Assembly (NCBI RefSeq): GCF_002494345.1 | Contig: NZ_NXNI01000001.1 | Coordinates: 1,550,001-1,614,000, forward strand | Direction of reading: 5' to 3' | Length of the DNA stretch: 64,000 nucleotides | Source: Natrinema ejinorense | GTDB lineage: Archaea; Halobacteriota; Halobacteria; Halobacteriales; Natrialbaceae | In this document: piece after piece, positions 33,715 to 42,689 of the stretch | How positions within the stretch are numbered: position 1 is the stretch's first letter | Layout of the letters: each line of letters begins with the position of its first letter | The notes under the pieces: model-generated | Database searches by the model: none | Seen by the model: only the letters and a program-made list of their open reading frames with translations | What the model was told of the DNA's origin: nothing | Position numbers and translations under genes: made by a program

Positions 33715-34482
33715 ATGGTAGAGTGGCAGCCGCTTCTCAACGAACCGGCCGTCATAGCGGCGGCGGTACTGACGCTTGGCCTGATCGTCGGCTACCTCGT
33801 CGGCCGGCTCAACGAGGAGTTACTCTCCGCGTCGGGCGTCCCGGAAGCAGTCGAGGGGACCCCTTTCGAGCGGACCGCCCAGTCGATCGGCACCTCGACG
33901 GTCGAGATCGTCGCACGGCTGAGTTCGTGGTTCATCTACGGGATCGCCGTGTTGACCGCGATCCATATCGCACAGTTGCTGGACACCGACGCCTTCTGGC
34001 TTCGCATTACCGAGTTCGTTCCCCAACTGTTCATCGCCGTCCTCGTGCTCATTCTTGGCTTCATCGTCGCGGACAAGTCCGAACTGATCGTCAGCGAGTA
34101 TCTGCGGGGCGTCAAGCTCCCCGAAGTGTCGGTCATCCCGAAGCTGGTCAAGTACTCCGTCCTCTATGTCACCTTCATTATCGCGCTGGGCCAGGTCGGC
34201 GTCCACGTGCTGGCGTTGCTGATCTTGCTGACGGTCTACGCCGTCGGCGTCGTGATCGTCGGCACCGTCGCCTTCAAGGACTTCCTCGTCTCGAGCGCGG
34301 TGGGGATCTACCTGCTGCTCAACCAGCCCTACGGGATCGGCGACGAGATCCGGATCGGCGACCAGACCGGCATCGTCCAGGAAGTCGATCTGTTCGTCAC
34401 CAAGATCGAGGACGACTCCGAGGAGTACATCGTGCCGAATCGGAAAGTCTTCGAGGACGGAATCGTCCGAATGCGGGACTGA
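33715..34482 (+). CDS. Small-conductance mechanosensitive channel-like protein (MscS family)
   Basis: 255 residues. Membrane helices lie at about 12-31, 68-88, 102-122 and 140-180. The MscS-type pore and beta-domain junction follows: VIVGTVAFKDFLVSSAVGIYLLLNQPYGIGDEIRIGDQTGIVQEVDLFVTKIED. The protein stops soon after the beta domain, so the cytosolic vestibule of E. coli MscS is largely missing. It would release solutes under osmotic downshift. Separated from dacZ by one base; the pairing suggests c-di-AMP-linked osmoprotection. Confidence 0.88.
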   Translation: MVEWQPLLNEPAVIAAAVLTLGLIVGYLVGRLNEELLSASGVPEAVEGTPFERTAQSIGTSTVEIVARLSSWFIYGIAVLTAIHIAQLLDTDAFWLRITEFVPQLFIAVLVLILGFIVADKSELIVSEYLRGVKLPEVSVIPKLVKYSVLYVTFIIALGQVGVHVLALLILLTVYAVGVVIVGTVAFKDFLVSSAVGIYLLLNQPYGIGDEIRIGDQTGIVQEVDLFVTKIEDDSEEYIVPNRKVFEDGIVRMRD

Positions 34483-34485
34483 ATT

Positions 34486-34502
34486 CGCGAATTCGATTCG
34501 CG
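34486..34502 (+). terminator. Hairpin just after mscS
   Basis: cgcgaat-tcg-attcgcg: a 7-bp stem and 3-base loop, four bases after the mscS stop codon. No U-tract follows, so it may be a transcript-end stabiliser and not a true terminator. Confidence 0.4.
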
Positions 34503-34931
34503 GCGGCTCCCGCTTCCGATCCCCGCAAGAACCGAGCGGAGACTCGAGAAGCCGATCAGCGAACGGTTCGGGTGAGCCGTGCCTGATGCAGTAGTACGTC
34601 GAACGCACGTTGCCTCTCGGACCGAACAGTACGTAGTATGACTGTTCACGCGACGGCTCCGCCGCGTCCGGACGGACCAACCATGCGTCGTCAGATATGA
34701 CGATAAGTGGACGATCTTTTCGAATTTAATCACCTAATAGGGCGATCGGTTCGTAACTCGACGGATCTCAATGCTCGTCCGCAGTACCCCGACTCTCGTC
34801 ACGACAGCGAGACGGAGAGCGGAGGTTCGCTTCGGTTATTCGTTTGTCCATGTCGCAGAAATATAAGGATACGAATGGAATTACTATCGTATTTCGACAT
34901 TGGGTTATGTTTGGATGATATGCCGAGAATC

Positions 34932-34940
34932 CTTATATAT
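34932..34940 (+). promoter_or_regulatory. Strong TATA box upstream of urtA
   Basis: cttatatat, predicting transcription start near 34962, about 80-95 bases before the urtA starts. A weaker TATA-like tcatatt (about 35014-35020) would give a leaderless GTG 35045. Confidence 0.5.
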
Positions 34941-34968
34941 CACCTCTGATTGTCGAAGTACTGTAGAA

Positions 34969-35064
34969 ATGACTGGATATTCAGACTCATTCGTGCCGAA
35001 CTCTGGGACGTTAGTCATATTGAACAATCGGATCTGTAACGGCGGTGACCGTCTCCATGCGTAA
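34969..35064 (+). CDS. Possible 31-codon leader ORF overlapping the urtA start
   Basis: ATG 34969 opens a frame MTGYSDSFVPNSGTLVILNN and stops at TAA 35062-35064, just past the urtA ATG at 35057. It is the first start codon on a transcript from the 34932 TATA box. The peptide has no family features; if translated it could affect urtA initiation. Speculative. Confidence 0.25.
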   Translation: MTGYSDSFVPNSGTLVILNNRICNGGDRLHA

Positions 35065-36307
35065 TGCTTCTCGACGTTCGTTGTTGGCCGCCGGCGCTTC
35101 AGGAATCGGTGCCGCTCTAGCCGGCTGTACGGGGTCCGGCAGCTCCAACGGGCCGACCGTCGGTATTCTCGAGGACCGGTCGGGCAATTTCCAGCTCAAC
35201 GGGACCTCCAAGTGGCAGGCGACGCGACTCGCCATCGAGGAGATCAACGAGGACGGTGGCATCCTCGGTGAGGAGATCCAGATCGAGGATCCCGACCCCC
35301 AGTCGGACAACGAGCGCTACCAGGAGCTGACCGAGCAGATGATCCTCGAGCACGAGGTCGACGCCCTGTGGGCCGGGTACTCGAGCGCGACCCGCGAGGC
35401 GATCCGGCCGATTATCAACGATTACGACCAGCTGTACTTCTACACGACCCAGTACGAGGGCGGCGTGTGTGACAACACGATCTTCCCCGTCGGCGCGACC
35501 GCGCGCCAGCAACTCGGCGTGGTGACGCCGTACATGGCCGAGGAGTACGGCGAGGACATCTACATCATCGCGGCCGACTACAACTTCGGCCAACTGTCGG
35601 GCGACTGGGTCAACGTCATCGCCCAGGAGAACGACTACAATATCGTCGGCGAGGAGTACATTCCGCTGAACGAGACCGACTTCTCGTCGGTCATCAACCG
35701 GATTCAGTCCGAAGACCCCGACTTCATCATGTCGATGCTGGTCGGTGCCAACCACGAGAATTTCTACGACCAGCGGGATGCCAACGACATGTTGATCCCC
35801 ATCGGGACCTCCACGACGATGGCGCAGGGGCACGAACACATCCGCTACGAACCCGACGCCCTGACCGACGTCTACGCCGGCGTCAGCTACATGGAGGAAC
35901 TCGGCGACGAACGCGGTGAGGGCTTCGTCGAGGACTTCTACGACCGGTGGCCCGACGCCAACTACCTCAATCAGGAGGCACAGAACAACTACTTCTCGGT
36001 GTACATGTGGCGCGACGCCGTCGAGGAGGCGGGTACCTTCGATCAGGAGGAAGTCATCTCGGTGCTCGAGGAGGGCATGGAAGTCGCTGCTCCCTCGGGG
36101 AACATCGAACTCGACGGCGCGACCCACCACATGACGCACAAGATGCGCGTCGCCCACGCCGACGAGAACCACGACATCAGTTTCGACGGCGAACAGTTCA
36201 TCGAACCGACGTTCCTCCGCGAGGAGGTCGAGGGTGGCGAGGGCTGTGACCTCCGCGAGGAGTCCAAACAGACCCAGTACGAACCCGGAGACGTCTACGA
36301 CGTGTGA
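35045..36307 (+). CDS. urtA: Urea/short-chain amide ABC transporter, substrate-binding protein
   Basis: 420 residues from GTG 35045 (ATG 35057 possible). A Tat-type start NASRRSLLAAGASG and lipobox AALAGC anchor it outside. The periplasmic-binding-protein type 1 fold follows UrtA: VGILEDRSGNFQLNGTSKWQATRLAIEEIN, ALWAGYSSATREAIRPI, FYTTQYEGGVCDNTIFPVG and the late THHMTHKMRVAHA. It binds urea or short amides and delivers them to UrtBC. It heads the five-gene cluster urtABCDE. No urease genes are in view. Confidence 0.9.
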   Translation: MTVSMRNASRRSLLAAGASGIGAALAGCTGSGSSNGPTVGILEDRSGNFQLNGTSKWQATRLAIEEINEDGGILGEEIQIEDPDPQSDNERYQELTEQMILEHEVDALWAGYSSATREAIRPIINDYDQLYFYTTQYEGGVCDNTIFPVGATARQQLGVVTPYMAEEYGEDIYIIAADYNFGQLSGDWVNVIAQENDYNIVGEEYIPLNETDFSSVINRIQSEDPDFIMSMLVGANHENFYDQRDANDMLIPIGTSTTMAQGHEHIRYEPDALTDVYAGVSYMEELGDERGEGFVEDFYDRWPDANYLNQEAQNNYFSVYMWRDAVEEAGTFDQEEVISVLEEGMEVAAPSGNIELDGATHHMTHKMRVAHADENHDISFDGEQFIEPTFLREEVEGGEGCDLREESKQTQYEPGDVYDV

Positions 36308-36350
36308 TGATGATCGAACACAACGCGATCAGATCCGGCGGTGATCGCTC

Positions 36351-37280
36351 GTGACCTCGAGCACAGCGGCGGGACCGATGGCGGCGGCCACGGTCTACGA
36401 CGGACTGTCGCTCCTGTTCCAGTTTCTGAACAATTTCGGATTCCTCGTGTTAGTGACGGTCGGTCTGGCCATCATCTTCGGGATGATGGGTGTCATCAAC
36501 CTCGCACACGGCGAGTTCATCCTCGTCGGTATCTACGGGACGGCACTGGCCTACCACGCCGGCGCGCCGCTCCCCCTCGCGATGGTCGCGGGCGTCGCGG
36601 TGACGACCGTCTTCGGCGTCGTCGTCGAGCGGCTCATCGTCCGGCACCTCTACGACCGGCTGCTGGACTCGATGGTCGCGACCTGGGGGCTCTCCCTGGT
36701 GGTCGCACAACTGTTGCTCATCGTCTTCGGGTCCAGCCTCGACAGCATCTCGACGCCGATGGGAAACGTTGCGTACGGACCGTACACCTCGTCGGTCTAT
36801 CGGAGCGTATTCCTGCCGGCGGCCGCTCTGGTCGTCCTCGGCGGTCTCTACCTCCTGTTTACCCGGACGGAGTTCGGGGTCAAGGCCAGGGCGACCATCG
36901 AGGATCCCGAGACGGCGCGTGCAATGGGCGTCGATACCGACCGGATGTACGTCACGACGTTCGCGATCGGGTCGGCGCTCGCGGGACTGACCGGCGCGCT
37001 GTACGCACCGGCGATCGGCGCGATCACTCCCGACCGGGGCAGCACCTTCCTCGTCGAGTCGTTCGTCGCCGTCGTGGTCGGCGGCTCGTCGGTCGTCGTC
37101 GGAACGCTGTCGGCGTCGACGCTTCTGGGGCTGGTCAACGCGGCGTTCAGCTGGCAGCTCGGCACGTTCGTCGGACTGATGGCGATGTTGCTGGTCGCGA
37201 TCGTCCTGCTTCGGCTGCTCCCCAACGGCATCTCGGGATACGTCGAGGACTGGCGTGAACGCAGGAGGGCCGACCAATGA
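36351..37280 (+). CDS. urtB: Urea-type ABC transporter permease UrtB
   Basis: 309 residues from GTG 36351. A LivH-type permease with about eight helices; the conserved VGLAIIFGMMGVINLAHGEFILVGIYGTAL marks the N-terminal core, and a LivH/LivM-type loop occurs at ARAMGVDTDRMYVTTFAIGSALAGLTGALYAP. It forms the membrane channel with UrtC. It overlaps urtC by four bases (ATGA), so translation is coupled. The long N-terminal periplasmic domain of bacterial UrtB is absent, as in other archaeal copies. Confidence 0.9.
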   Translation: MTSSTAAGPMAAATVYDGLSLLFQFLNNFGFLVLVTVGLAIIFGMMGVINLAHGEFILVGIYGTALAYHAGAPLPLAMVAGVAVTTVFGVVVERLIVRHLYDRLLDSMVATWGLSLVVAQLLLIVFGSSLDSISTPMGNVAYGPYTSSVYRSVFLPAAALVVLGGLYLLFTRTEFGVKARATIEDPETARAMGVDTDRMYVTTFAIGSALAGLTGALYAPAIGAITPDRGSTFLVESFVAVVVGGSSVVVGTLSASTLLGLVNAAFSWQLGTFVGLMAMLLVAIVLLRLLPNGISGYVEDWRERRRADQ

Positions 37281-38410
37281 GTTCCGACTTCGACTCACGC
37301 GAATCGTCCGCGGGGCCGCTCGGTCGGATTCGCGCCCGGTTCGAGGGGCCGAACACGCTCGGCAACTCGACACCGTTCTGGGTCACGTTCGCGCTAGCCG
37401 TCGTCGGCCTCGCCGCCTACCCCCAGTTCGTGGGCCTGTACTCGGTCTTGACGTCCACGAAGTACTTCGCGCTGGCGTTTCTGGCGTTGAGCCTGACCCT
37501 CGTCTGGGGGTACTGCGGCGTGCTCAGTTTCGGTCAGGTCGCGTTCTTCGGGATCGCCGCCTACGCGTTCGGTGTCATCGGCGTGAACTTCTCGTCGGCG
37601 GGCGGAATTACGGCCGCAGTCGTCGGCGCGGTCGTCGCCGGGACGCTGTTTGCGCTGGTGCTGGGATACTTCATGTTCTACGGCGGCGTGAGCGATGTCT
37701 ACGTTACTATCATCACGCTCGTCGTGGCGCTGGTGTTGAACACGTTCATGGCCCAGACCGCCGGCAGCGAGTGGGCCGTCGGCGAGGCCCAACTCGGCGG
37801 GTTCAACGGAATGCCGGACATCCCCGATCTCGTCATCGGTATCGGTGAGACGAACGTCGGGTTCGGCGACATCGTCCCGCTGTACTACGCGCTGTTGGTC
37901 TCGCTCGTCATCACCTACCTCGCGTTGCGCGTCCTCGTCAACAGCCGCTTTGGCATGACGATGGTCGCCGTCCGCGAAGACGAACAGCGGACCGCTACCT
38001 TCGGCTACGACATCGCGTTCGTGAAACTCGTCGCGTTCACTATCGGCGGTGCGCTCGCGGCCGTCGGCGGCGTCTTCTACGCCGCCTGGGGGAACTACGT
38101 CGACCCGACCGTCTTCGGTATCCAGTTCGCCGCGTTGCCCGTGGTATGGGCCAGCGTCGGCGGTCGCGAGTCGCTGCTCGGCACCATCGGCGCGACGCTG
38201 GTCATCGAGCGGATGCGAACCGGATTGGCGGAAGGCATCGGCCCAATCGGACCCGAATGGGCGTTCGTCATCATCGGCGGGCTGTTGATCAGTATCATAG
38301 TGCTACTGCCATCGGGCGTCGCACCGTCTCTCGACCGGATCGGAAAGCGGTTGCTCGATCGACTCGGAAACCGCTCGTCCAGCCGTCCAACGGAGGAACC
38401 AGTGGAATGA
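37277..38410 (+). CDS. urtC: Urea-type ABC transporter permease UrtC
   Basis: 377 residues. A LivM-type permease with VLTSTKYFALAFLALSLTLVWGYCGVLSFGQVAFFGIAAYAFG and the coupling loop MVAVREDEQRTATFGYDIAFVKLVAFTIGGALAAVGG. It pairs with UrtB to form the translocation path. About ten membrane segments. The 74-bp gap to urtD is the longest inside the cluster after urtA/urtB and shows no promoter I can support. Confidence 0.9.
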   Translation: MSSDFDSRESSAGPLGRIRARFEGPNTLGNSTPFWVTFALAVVGLAAYPQFVGLYSVLTSTKYFALAFLALSLTLVWGYCGVLSFGQVAFFGIAAYAFGVIGVNFSSAGGITAAVVGAVVAGTLFALVLGYFMFYGGVSDVYVTIITLVVALVLNTFMAQTAGSEWAVGEAQLGGFNGMPDIPDLVIGIGETNVGFGDIVPLYYALLVSLVITYLALRVLVNSRFGMTMVAVREDEQRTATFGYDIAFVKLVAFTIGGALAAVGGVFYAAWGNYVDPTVFGIQFAALPVVWASVGGRESLLGTIGATLVIERMRTGLAEGIGPIGPEWAFVIIGGLLISIIVLLPSGVAPSLDRIGKRLLDRLGNRSSSRPTEEPVE

Positions 38411-38483
38411 TCGAAACTCTCATCGACCAGTCGCGAATCGCCGTCGCTACCCACCGACCGCTCGCCGTTGGGGGTGGTCCGTC

Positions 38484-39260
38484 GTGAGCACACCGAGCGA
38501 TCCGAACGCCAGAATCAAACCCGCCGTGGCGGCGACGGGTCTCGATCGCGATGCGGTGCTGGCGACGGAGAACCTCACCAAACGCTTCGGCGGATTGACC
38601 GCCGTCGATAGCGTCGACTTCACGGTCGCCGAAGGGGAGTTGCGGTGTCTCATCGGCCCCAACGGTGCCGGGAAGAGCACGCTGCTCGAGTTGATCACCG
38701 GACAGCTCTCGCCGACCGAGGGGAGCGTTTACTTCGACGGTATCGATCTCACCGACATGCCGTCACACGAACGGATCGACGCGGGCCTCAGCGTGAAGTT
38801 CCAGTCGCCCCATATTTACGAGGACCTCAGCGTCGCCCAGAACCTGCAGATCCCGCTCCAGCGAACTGACCGCGCCGACGTCGACTCGGCGACCTGGGAG
38901 ACCCTTACGGAAGTCGGACTCGCCGACCGGGCCGATACGCCCGCCGGCGACCTCTCGCACGGGCAACAACAGCGCCTCGAGATCGGGATGGCGACGACGC
39001 TCGAGCCGACGCTGATGTTGCTCGACGAACCCGTCGCGGGTATGTCGGTCGAGGAGACCGCGAGCGTCGCGGAGTTGATACGGTCGCTCAACGCCGACGG
39101 CATGGCCTTCGTCGTCATCGAACACGACATGGAGTTCGTCCGCAAGATCTCCGATCGGGTAACGGTGCTGAACCAGGGGGCGATCTTCCAGCAAGGCTCC
39201 ATCGAGGAGATCGAGGCGGACGAAGACGTCCAGCGCATCTACCTGGGTGAAGACACATGA
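38484..39260 (+). CDS. urtD: Urea-type ABC transporter ATPase UrtD
   Basis: 258 residues from GTG 38484. LivG-type ATPase: Walker A IGPNGAGKSTLLEL, Q-loop at VKFQSPHIYEDLSV, signature LSHGQQQRLEIG, Walker B LMLLDEPVAGM and switch histidine VIEHDMEFV. It powers UrtBC. A haloarchaeal N-terminal extension of about 30 residues precedes the domain. It overlaps urtE by four bases. Confidence 0.92.
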   Translation: MSTPSDPNARIKPAVAATGLDRDAVLATENLTKRFGGLTAVDSVDFTVAEGELRCLIGPNGAGKSTLLELITGQLSPTEGSVYFDGIDLTDMPSHERIDAGLSVKFQSPHIYEDLSVAQNLQIPLQRTDRADVDSATWETLTEVGLADRADTPAGDLSHGQQQRLEIGMATTLEPTLMLLDEPVAGMSVEETASVAELIRSLNADGMAFVVIEHDMEFVRKISDRVTVLNQGAIFQQGSIEEIEADEDVQRIYLGEDT

Positions 39261-39955
39261 GTCTCGAGATGACGACCGTTACCGCCGGCTACGAGGGCAC
39301 GCCGATCCTCCGTGACGTCAACTGTCGCGTCGCACAAGGCGAAATCGTCGGCGTCATGGGCAAGAACGGCGTCGGCAAGACGACTCTGTTGAAGACGGTG
39401 ATGGGACTGCTCGAGCCCGATTCCGGCTCGGTTCGGTACCGTGACGCGGACCTCACCGACCGGTCCGCCGACGCGCGTGCCGGCCTCGGTATCGGCTACG
39501 TTCCCCAGGGACGAGACGTCTTCCCGGGGTTGACCGTCGAGGAAAACCTCCTGATCGGCGAGAACGTCGGAAGCGGCGACGAGACGCTGTACGACCGCGT
39601 CTACGAGTACTTCCCGATCCTCGAGGAGCGGGCCACTCAGGACGCCGAGACGATGAGCGGCGGCCAACAGCAGATGCTTGCGATCGGTCGCGCACTCGTC
39701 GGTGACCCCGACTTGCTGCTGGTCGACGAACCCTCCGAGGGCGTCCAGCCCTCGATCGTCCAGTCCATTACCGAAGACCTCGCACGCATCAACGAGGAGC
39801 TCGGGACGACGATCCTGTTCGTCGAGCAGAACCTCTCGGTCATCCAGAGCCTGGCGGACCGCTGCTACGCGATGGATAAGGGGCGTATCGTAAACGAACT
39901 CGACGACACGGACATCGAGGACCGCGAGAAATTGGCGGAGCATCTCGTGGTGTGA
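39257..39955 (+). CDS. urtE: Urea-type ABC transporter ATPase UrtE
   Basis: 232 residues. LivF-type ATPase: Walker A MGKNGVGKTTLLKT, signature MSGGQQQMLAIGRAL, Walker B LLLVDEPSEGVQPSIV, switch VEQNLSV. UrtD and UrtE form the nucleotide-binding heterodimer. The phrase EPSEGVQPSIV is characteristic of UrtE/LivF of urea- and amide-type systems and supports the assignment. It ends the cluster and is convergent with the phosphorylase gene. Confidence 0.92.
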   Translation: MSLEMTTVTAGYEGTPILRDVNCRVAQGEIVGVMGKNGVGKTTLLKTVMGLLEPDSGSVRYRDADLTDRSADARAGLGIGYVPQGRDVFPGLTVEENLLIGENVGSGDETLYDRVYEYFPILEERATQDAETMSGGQQQMLAIGRALVGDPDLLLVDEPSEGVQPSIVQSITEDLARINEELGTTILFVEQNLSVIQSLADRCYAMDKGRIVNELDDTDIEDREKLAEHLVV

Positions 39956-39997
39956 TTCCGGACCCCCGAGCGGGACCGTCGTCGGCCCTCACTCGGG

Positions 39998-40819
39998 CTA
40001 CTCGAGCGAGAGGCCGGCGTGCCAGCGATCCGCGCCGGCCTCGCGTTTGACGGCGTCCATCTTCGCGAGCAGGTGCGTCGCGAGCGTTGCGGTTTCGGCG
40101 GCGCGGGACTCGCCCTCGGTTCTGAACTCGCCGGTTTCGCGGTTGGCGTAGACGGTACAGACCGCGCCGGCGCGGAGGCCATACAGGTTCGCCAGCGTGA
40201 GGATGGCGCTGGCCTCCATCTCGATGTTCGCGACGTTGGCCGCTTTGAGTTCATCGACCAGGTCGTCGGCACCGGCGGCTTCGAACCCGCCGAACCCCGG
40301 CCGTCCCTGGCCGGCGTAGAACGAGTCCGAACTCATCGTGACGCCGGTGTGGTAGTCGTACCCGAGACGCTCGGCGGCGGCGACCAGCGCCGAGACGACC
40401 TCTTGATCCGCAGTGGCCGGGTAATCAGCCCGGACGTACTCGTCGCTGGTCCCCTCCTGACGGACCGCGCCGGTGGTGATCACCAGATCGCCGACGGCCA
40501 TCCCGGGCTGGATCGCCCCACAGGAGCCGACCCGAACGAACGTATCCACGCCGACGCGAGCCAGTTCCTCGACGGCGATCGCCGCCGATGGGCTGCCGAT
40601 GCCGGTCGAGGTGACCGAGATCGGCGTCCCCTCGTAACTCCCGGTCGCCGTTCGGTACTCGCGGTGGTGGCCGCGGATCTCGTGATCGTCCCAGAACGCC
40701 ACGATCTTCTCGAGTCGTTCGGGGTTGCCCGGCAGGAGGGCGGTCTCGGCCACGTCCTCGGGACCGACCTCGAGGTGGTACTGTACGTCGGCGTTCGGAT
40801 CTTCGCTGTCGCGGGACAT
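39998..40819 (-). CDS. udp: Nucleoside phosphorylase (uridine/purine type)
   Basis: 273 residues from ATG 40819 (MSRDSEDPNADVQYHLE); longer frames upstream lack conservation. PNP_UDP_1 fold: LLPGNPERLEKIVAFW (phosphate-binding GNP), GIGSPSAAIAVEELARVGVDTFVRVGSCGAIQPGMAVGDL, and the ribose-contact NIEMEASAILTLANLYGLRAGAVCTVYANR. It cleaves nucleosides to base and ribose-1-phosphate, which haloarchaea feed into the pentose-bisphosphate route. Substrate (uridine or guanosine/adenosine) is not settled by sequence. It shares a ~60-bp divergent gap with the DUF488 gene. Confidence 0.85.
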   Translation of the reverse strand: MSRDSEDPNADVQYHLEVGPEDVAETALLPGNPERLEKIVAFWDDHEIRGHHREYRTATGSYEGTPISVTSTGIGSPSAAIAVEELARVGVDTFVRVGSCGAIQPGMAVGDLVITTGAVRQEGTSDEYVRADYPATADQEVVSALVAAAERLGYDYHTGVTMSSDSFYAGQGRPGFGGFEAAGADDLVDELKAANVANIEMEASAILTLANLYGLRAGAVCTVYANRETGEFRTEGESRAAETATLATHLLAKMDAVKREAGADRWHAGLSLE

Positions 40820-40878
40820 CGAATAGCGAGGGTTCGGCCCGGCACCGTATATAAATGCGGGGCGGCCGTAGCGAGCGT

Positions 40879-41310
40879 ATGGCACGCGGAACGCTCGCGG
40901 ACACCTACGTCGCCGCGATCCAGCACGATCTGGTCGAGCTACCGGCGGACGCGACCCGCGTCGGCGTCGTCCGCCAGCCCACGTCGTGGTTTCACGCGGC
41001 CGTCGACGAGAACCGGCCGGCACTCGGCCCGCCGACCGAACTGCTCGAGTCGATGCGCGACCGCGAGGAGGACATGAAGATGCAGGGGCTCTGCGAGGAG
41101 GGCGCGCACAACGCCGCGTGGGACCAAGTCGGGTTCGGCGAGACGTACCGGGAGTACCTCGAGACGGACGACGCGCAGGCGGCCCTCGCAGCGCTCGAGG
41201 ACCGGCTGGCCTCGGGGGAGTCGCTGGCGCTGGTCTGTTACGAGAACACCGAGAAGAAGCGGTGTCATCGGACGATCCTCAGAGAGTGGCTCGAGGAGAA
41301 CGGACCGTAG
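40879..41310 (+). CDS. DUF488-family protein
   Basis: 143 residues from ATG 40879. The C-terminal LALVCYENTEKKRCHRTILREWLEENGP is the DUF488 hallmark (a CYE...CHR pair after a strand). The N-terminal TRVGVVRQPTSWFHAAVDEN has the early Arg-containing strand. The family is small and cytosolic with no agreed activity. The Cys/His pair could be catalytic or metal-binding. The divergent promoter region with the phosphorylase is only 59 bp. Confidence 0.75.
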   Translation: MARGTLADTYVAAIQHDLVELPADATRVGVVRQPTSWFHAAVDENRPALGPPTELLESMRDREEDMKMQGLCEEGAHNAAWDQVGFGETYREYLETDDAQAALAALEDRLASGESLALVCYENTEKKRCHRTILREWLEENGP

Positions 41311-41416
41311 GGCCGATCGGGTCCCACCGTGACCGCAAGCGAGACGCTCGAAACGAGTCCCGCGAAATCATGCAACTCGAGCGCGGACGTGTAAATGGTC
41401 GAACGGAGACGGAACG

Positions 41417-42334
41417 ATGACCGCACCGGGAGAGGACGACGCAATCGACAGCGACGAGACGAGCGACGGCGAGGAGCCCGCCGAGCGCCGAGCGCCGGCC
41501 GACGCGTTTTCGGCGCTCAGCGATCCGCTCCGGGTCTCGATCCTGCAGGAACTGAGCGCCCACTACCGGACCAGCGACGAGGCGGCGATCGGGTTCGCCG
41601 ACCTGCGCCGACGCGTCGGCGTCCGGGACCCGGGGCGGTTCCGCTACCATCTCAACGAACTCCGCGACGGGTTCGTCGAGAAGGCCGACGGCGGTTACCG
41701 GCTCACCCACGCCGGCGTGCAGGTGGTTGCAGCGATCCTCGCGGGAACCTACACGGAGGCCGTCTCGATGGGACCGACCGAACTGGACAGCGACTGTCCG
41801 TTCTGCGGTCGCCCGGCGGTCGCGACCTGCGAGGACGGCCGCTGTCTCGTCACCTGCGACAACGAGCACCCACTCTTCCAGTGGAGCGTGCCCCCCAACG
41901 CCACCGCCGACGCGACGCTGCCGGAGGTCGTCGATCTGGCCGAGTTGCTGGCGTCTCAGGCCATCGAGCAGTCGCTGCTCGGCGTCTGTCCGCAGTGTTA
42001 CGACTCCATCGAGCCGACGGTCCTCGTCGACGGCCCGCCGCGCCCGCTCTTTCGTGCCGTCTGTGGCACCTGCGGCGGACGGATCGTGGGCCCGGTGGGC
42101 TTCTGTCTGCTCGTCGATCCCGACGTGACCGCGTTCTGTCGCCGGCACGGACTCACGCTGCGGGACGACCACGTCTGGGAGTTCCCGTTCGTCCGCGACG
42201 ATTCGAGCGTCACCGTCCTCGAGGAGGACCCGCTCCGCCTCGCGTTCGATGTCACGCTCGGCGGCGAGTCGCTCTCGGCCACCGTCGACGGCCGCGGGCA
42301 CGTCACCGCGGACGAGACGGGCGGCGCCGAGTGA
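41417..42334 (+). CDS. ArsR-type HTH regulator with zinc-binding Cys clusters
   Basis: 305 residues. The winged helix (about 32-95) runs FSALSDPLRVSILQELS, FADLRRRVGVRDPGRFRYHLNEL and GGYRLTHAG. A C-terminal sensor-like region has three Cys groups: DCPFCGRPAVATCEDGRCLVTC, CPQCYDS and VCGTCGG, then CLLVDPDVTAFCRRHG; enough Cys for two zinc sites. This layout (HTH plus DUF7351-like tail) is frequent in haloarchaea. It may sense redox or metal; targets unknown. A frameshifted membrane-protein gene follows seven bases after its stop. Confidence 0.78.
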   Translation: MTAPGEDDAIDSDETSDGEEPAERRAPADAFSALSDPLRVSILQELSAHYRTSDEAAIGFADLRRRVGVRDPGRFRYHLNELRDGFVEKADGGYRLTHAGVQVVAAILAGTYTEAVSMGPTELDSDCPFCGRPAVATCEDGRCLVTCDNEHPLFQWSVPPNATADATLPEVVDLAELLASQAIEQSLLGVCPQCYDSIEPTVLVDGPPRPLFRAVCGTCGGRIVGPVGFCLLVDPDVTAFCRRHGLTLRDDHVWEFPFVRDDSSVTVLEEDPLRLAFDVTLGGESLSATVDGRGHVTADETGGAE

Positions 42335-42340
42335 CGGGTG

Positions 42341-42689
42341 ATGAGCAGCGACGGCTGCCGGACCGCCACCGACACCCACACTCAAATTCGCCACACGCGA
42401 AGTTCTCGAGTGCGTCGAGGTCACGTTCGACCTCGAGGACGGTTACGATCCGATCCACCACTCGGTTCACCCGACGCGACCGATCCGGCGTTCGGTCTAC
42501 GCCGTCGTCGTCGCTGCGCCGGGGATCGTGCTCGGGTTCGTTCCCGCCACGATCGCCCTCGTGACCGGCAACCCCCTCACGATGCTCGTCAGTGTCGTCA
42601 GTGTCGTCCTGTTCTCGACAGACGTCGGCTCACTCATCACCGCCTGGCGCGACCTCGATTCGATAGCTGTCCCGGATCCGGCGTACTGA
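42341..42689 (+). pseudogene. Frameshifted two-helix membrane protein gene
   Basis: From about 42381 to the TGA at 42687-42689 the sequence reads LKFATREVLECVEVTFDLED, then a membrane hairpin (SVYAVVVAAPGIVLGFVPATIALVTG and MLVSVVSVVLFSTDVGSL) and a soluble end DSIAVPDPAY. This frame has no ATG, GTG or TTG before a stop at 42342. ATG 42341 opens the adjacent frame (MSSDGCRTATDTHT), so a +1 shift near 42380 would join them into about 115 residues. Either a mutated gene, a sequencing error or a real recoding site. No family recognised. Confidence 0.55.

Larger units (their letters stand above)
34483..35044. other. 562-bp interval between mscS and urtA
   Basis: Starts with a hairpin after mscS and turns AT-rich toward urtA. 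Apart from the promoter elements and the short leader frame listed separately I see no gene. Confidence 0.5.
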
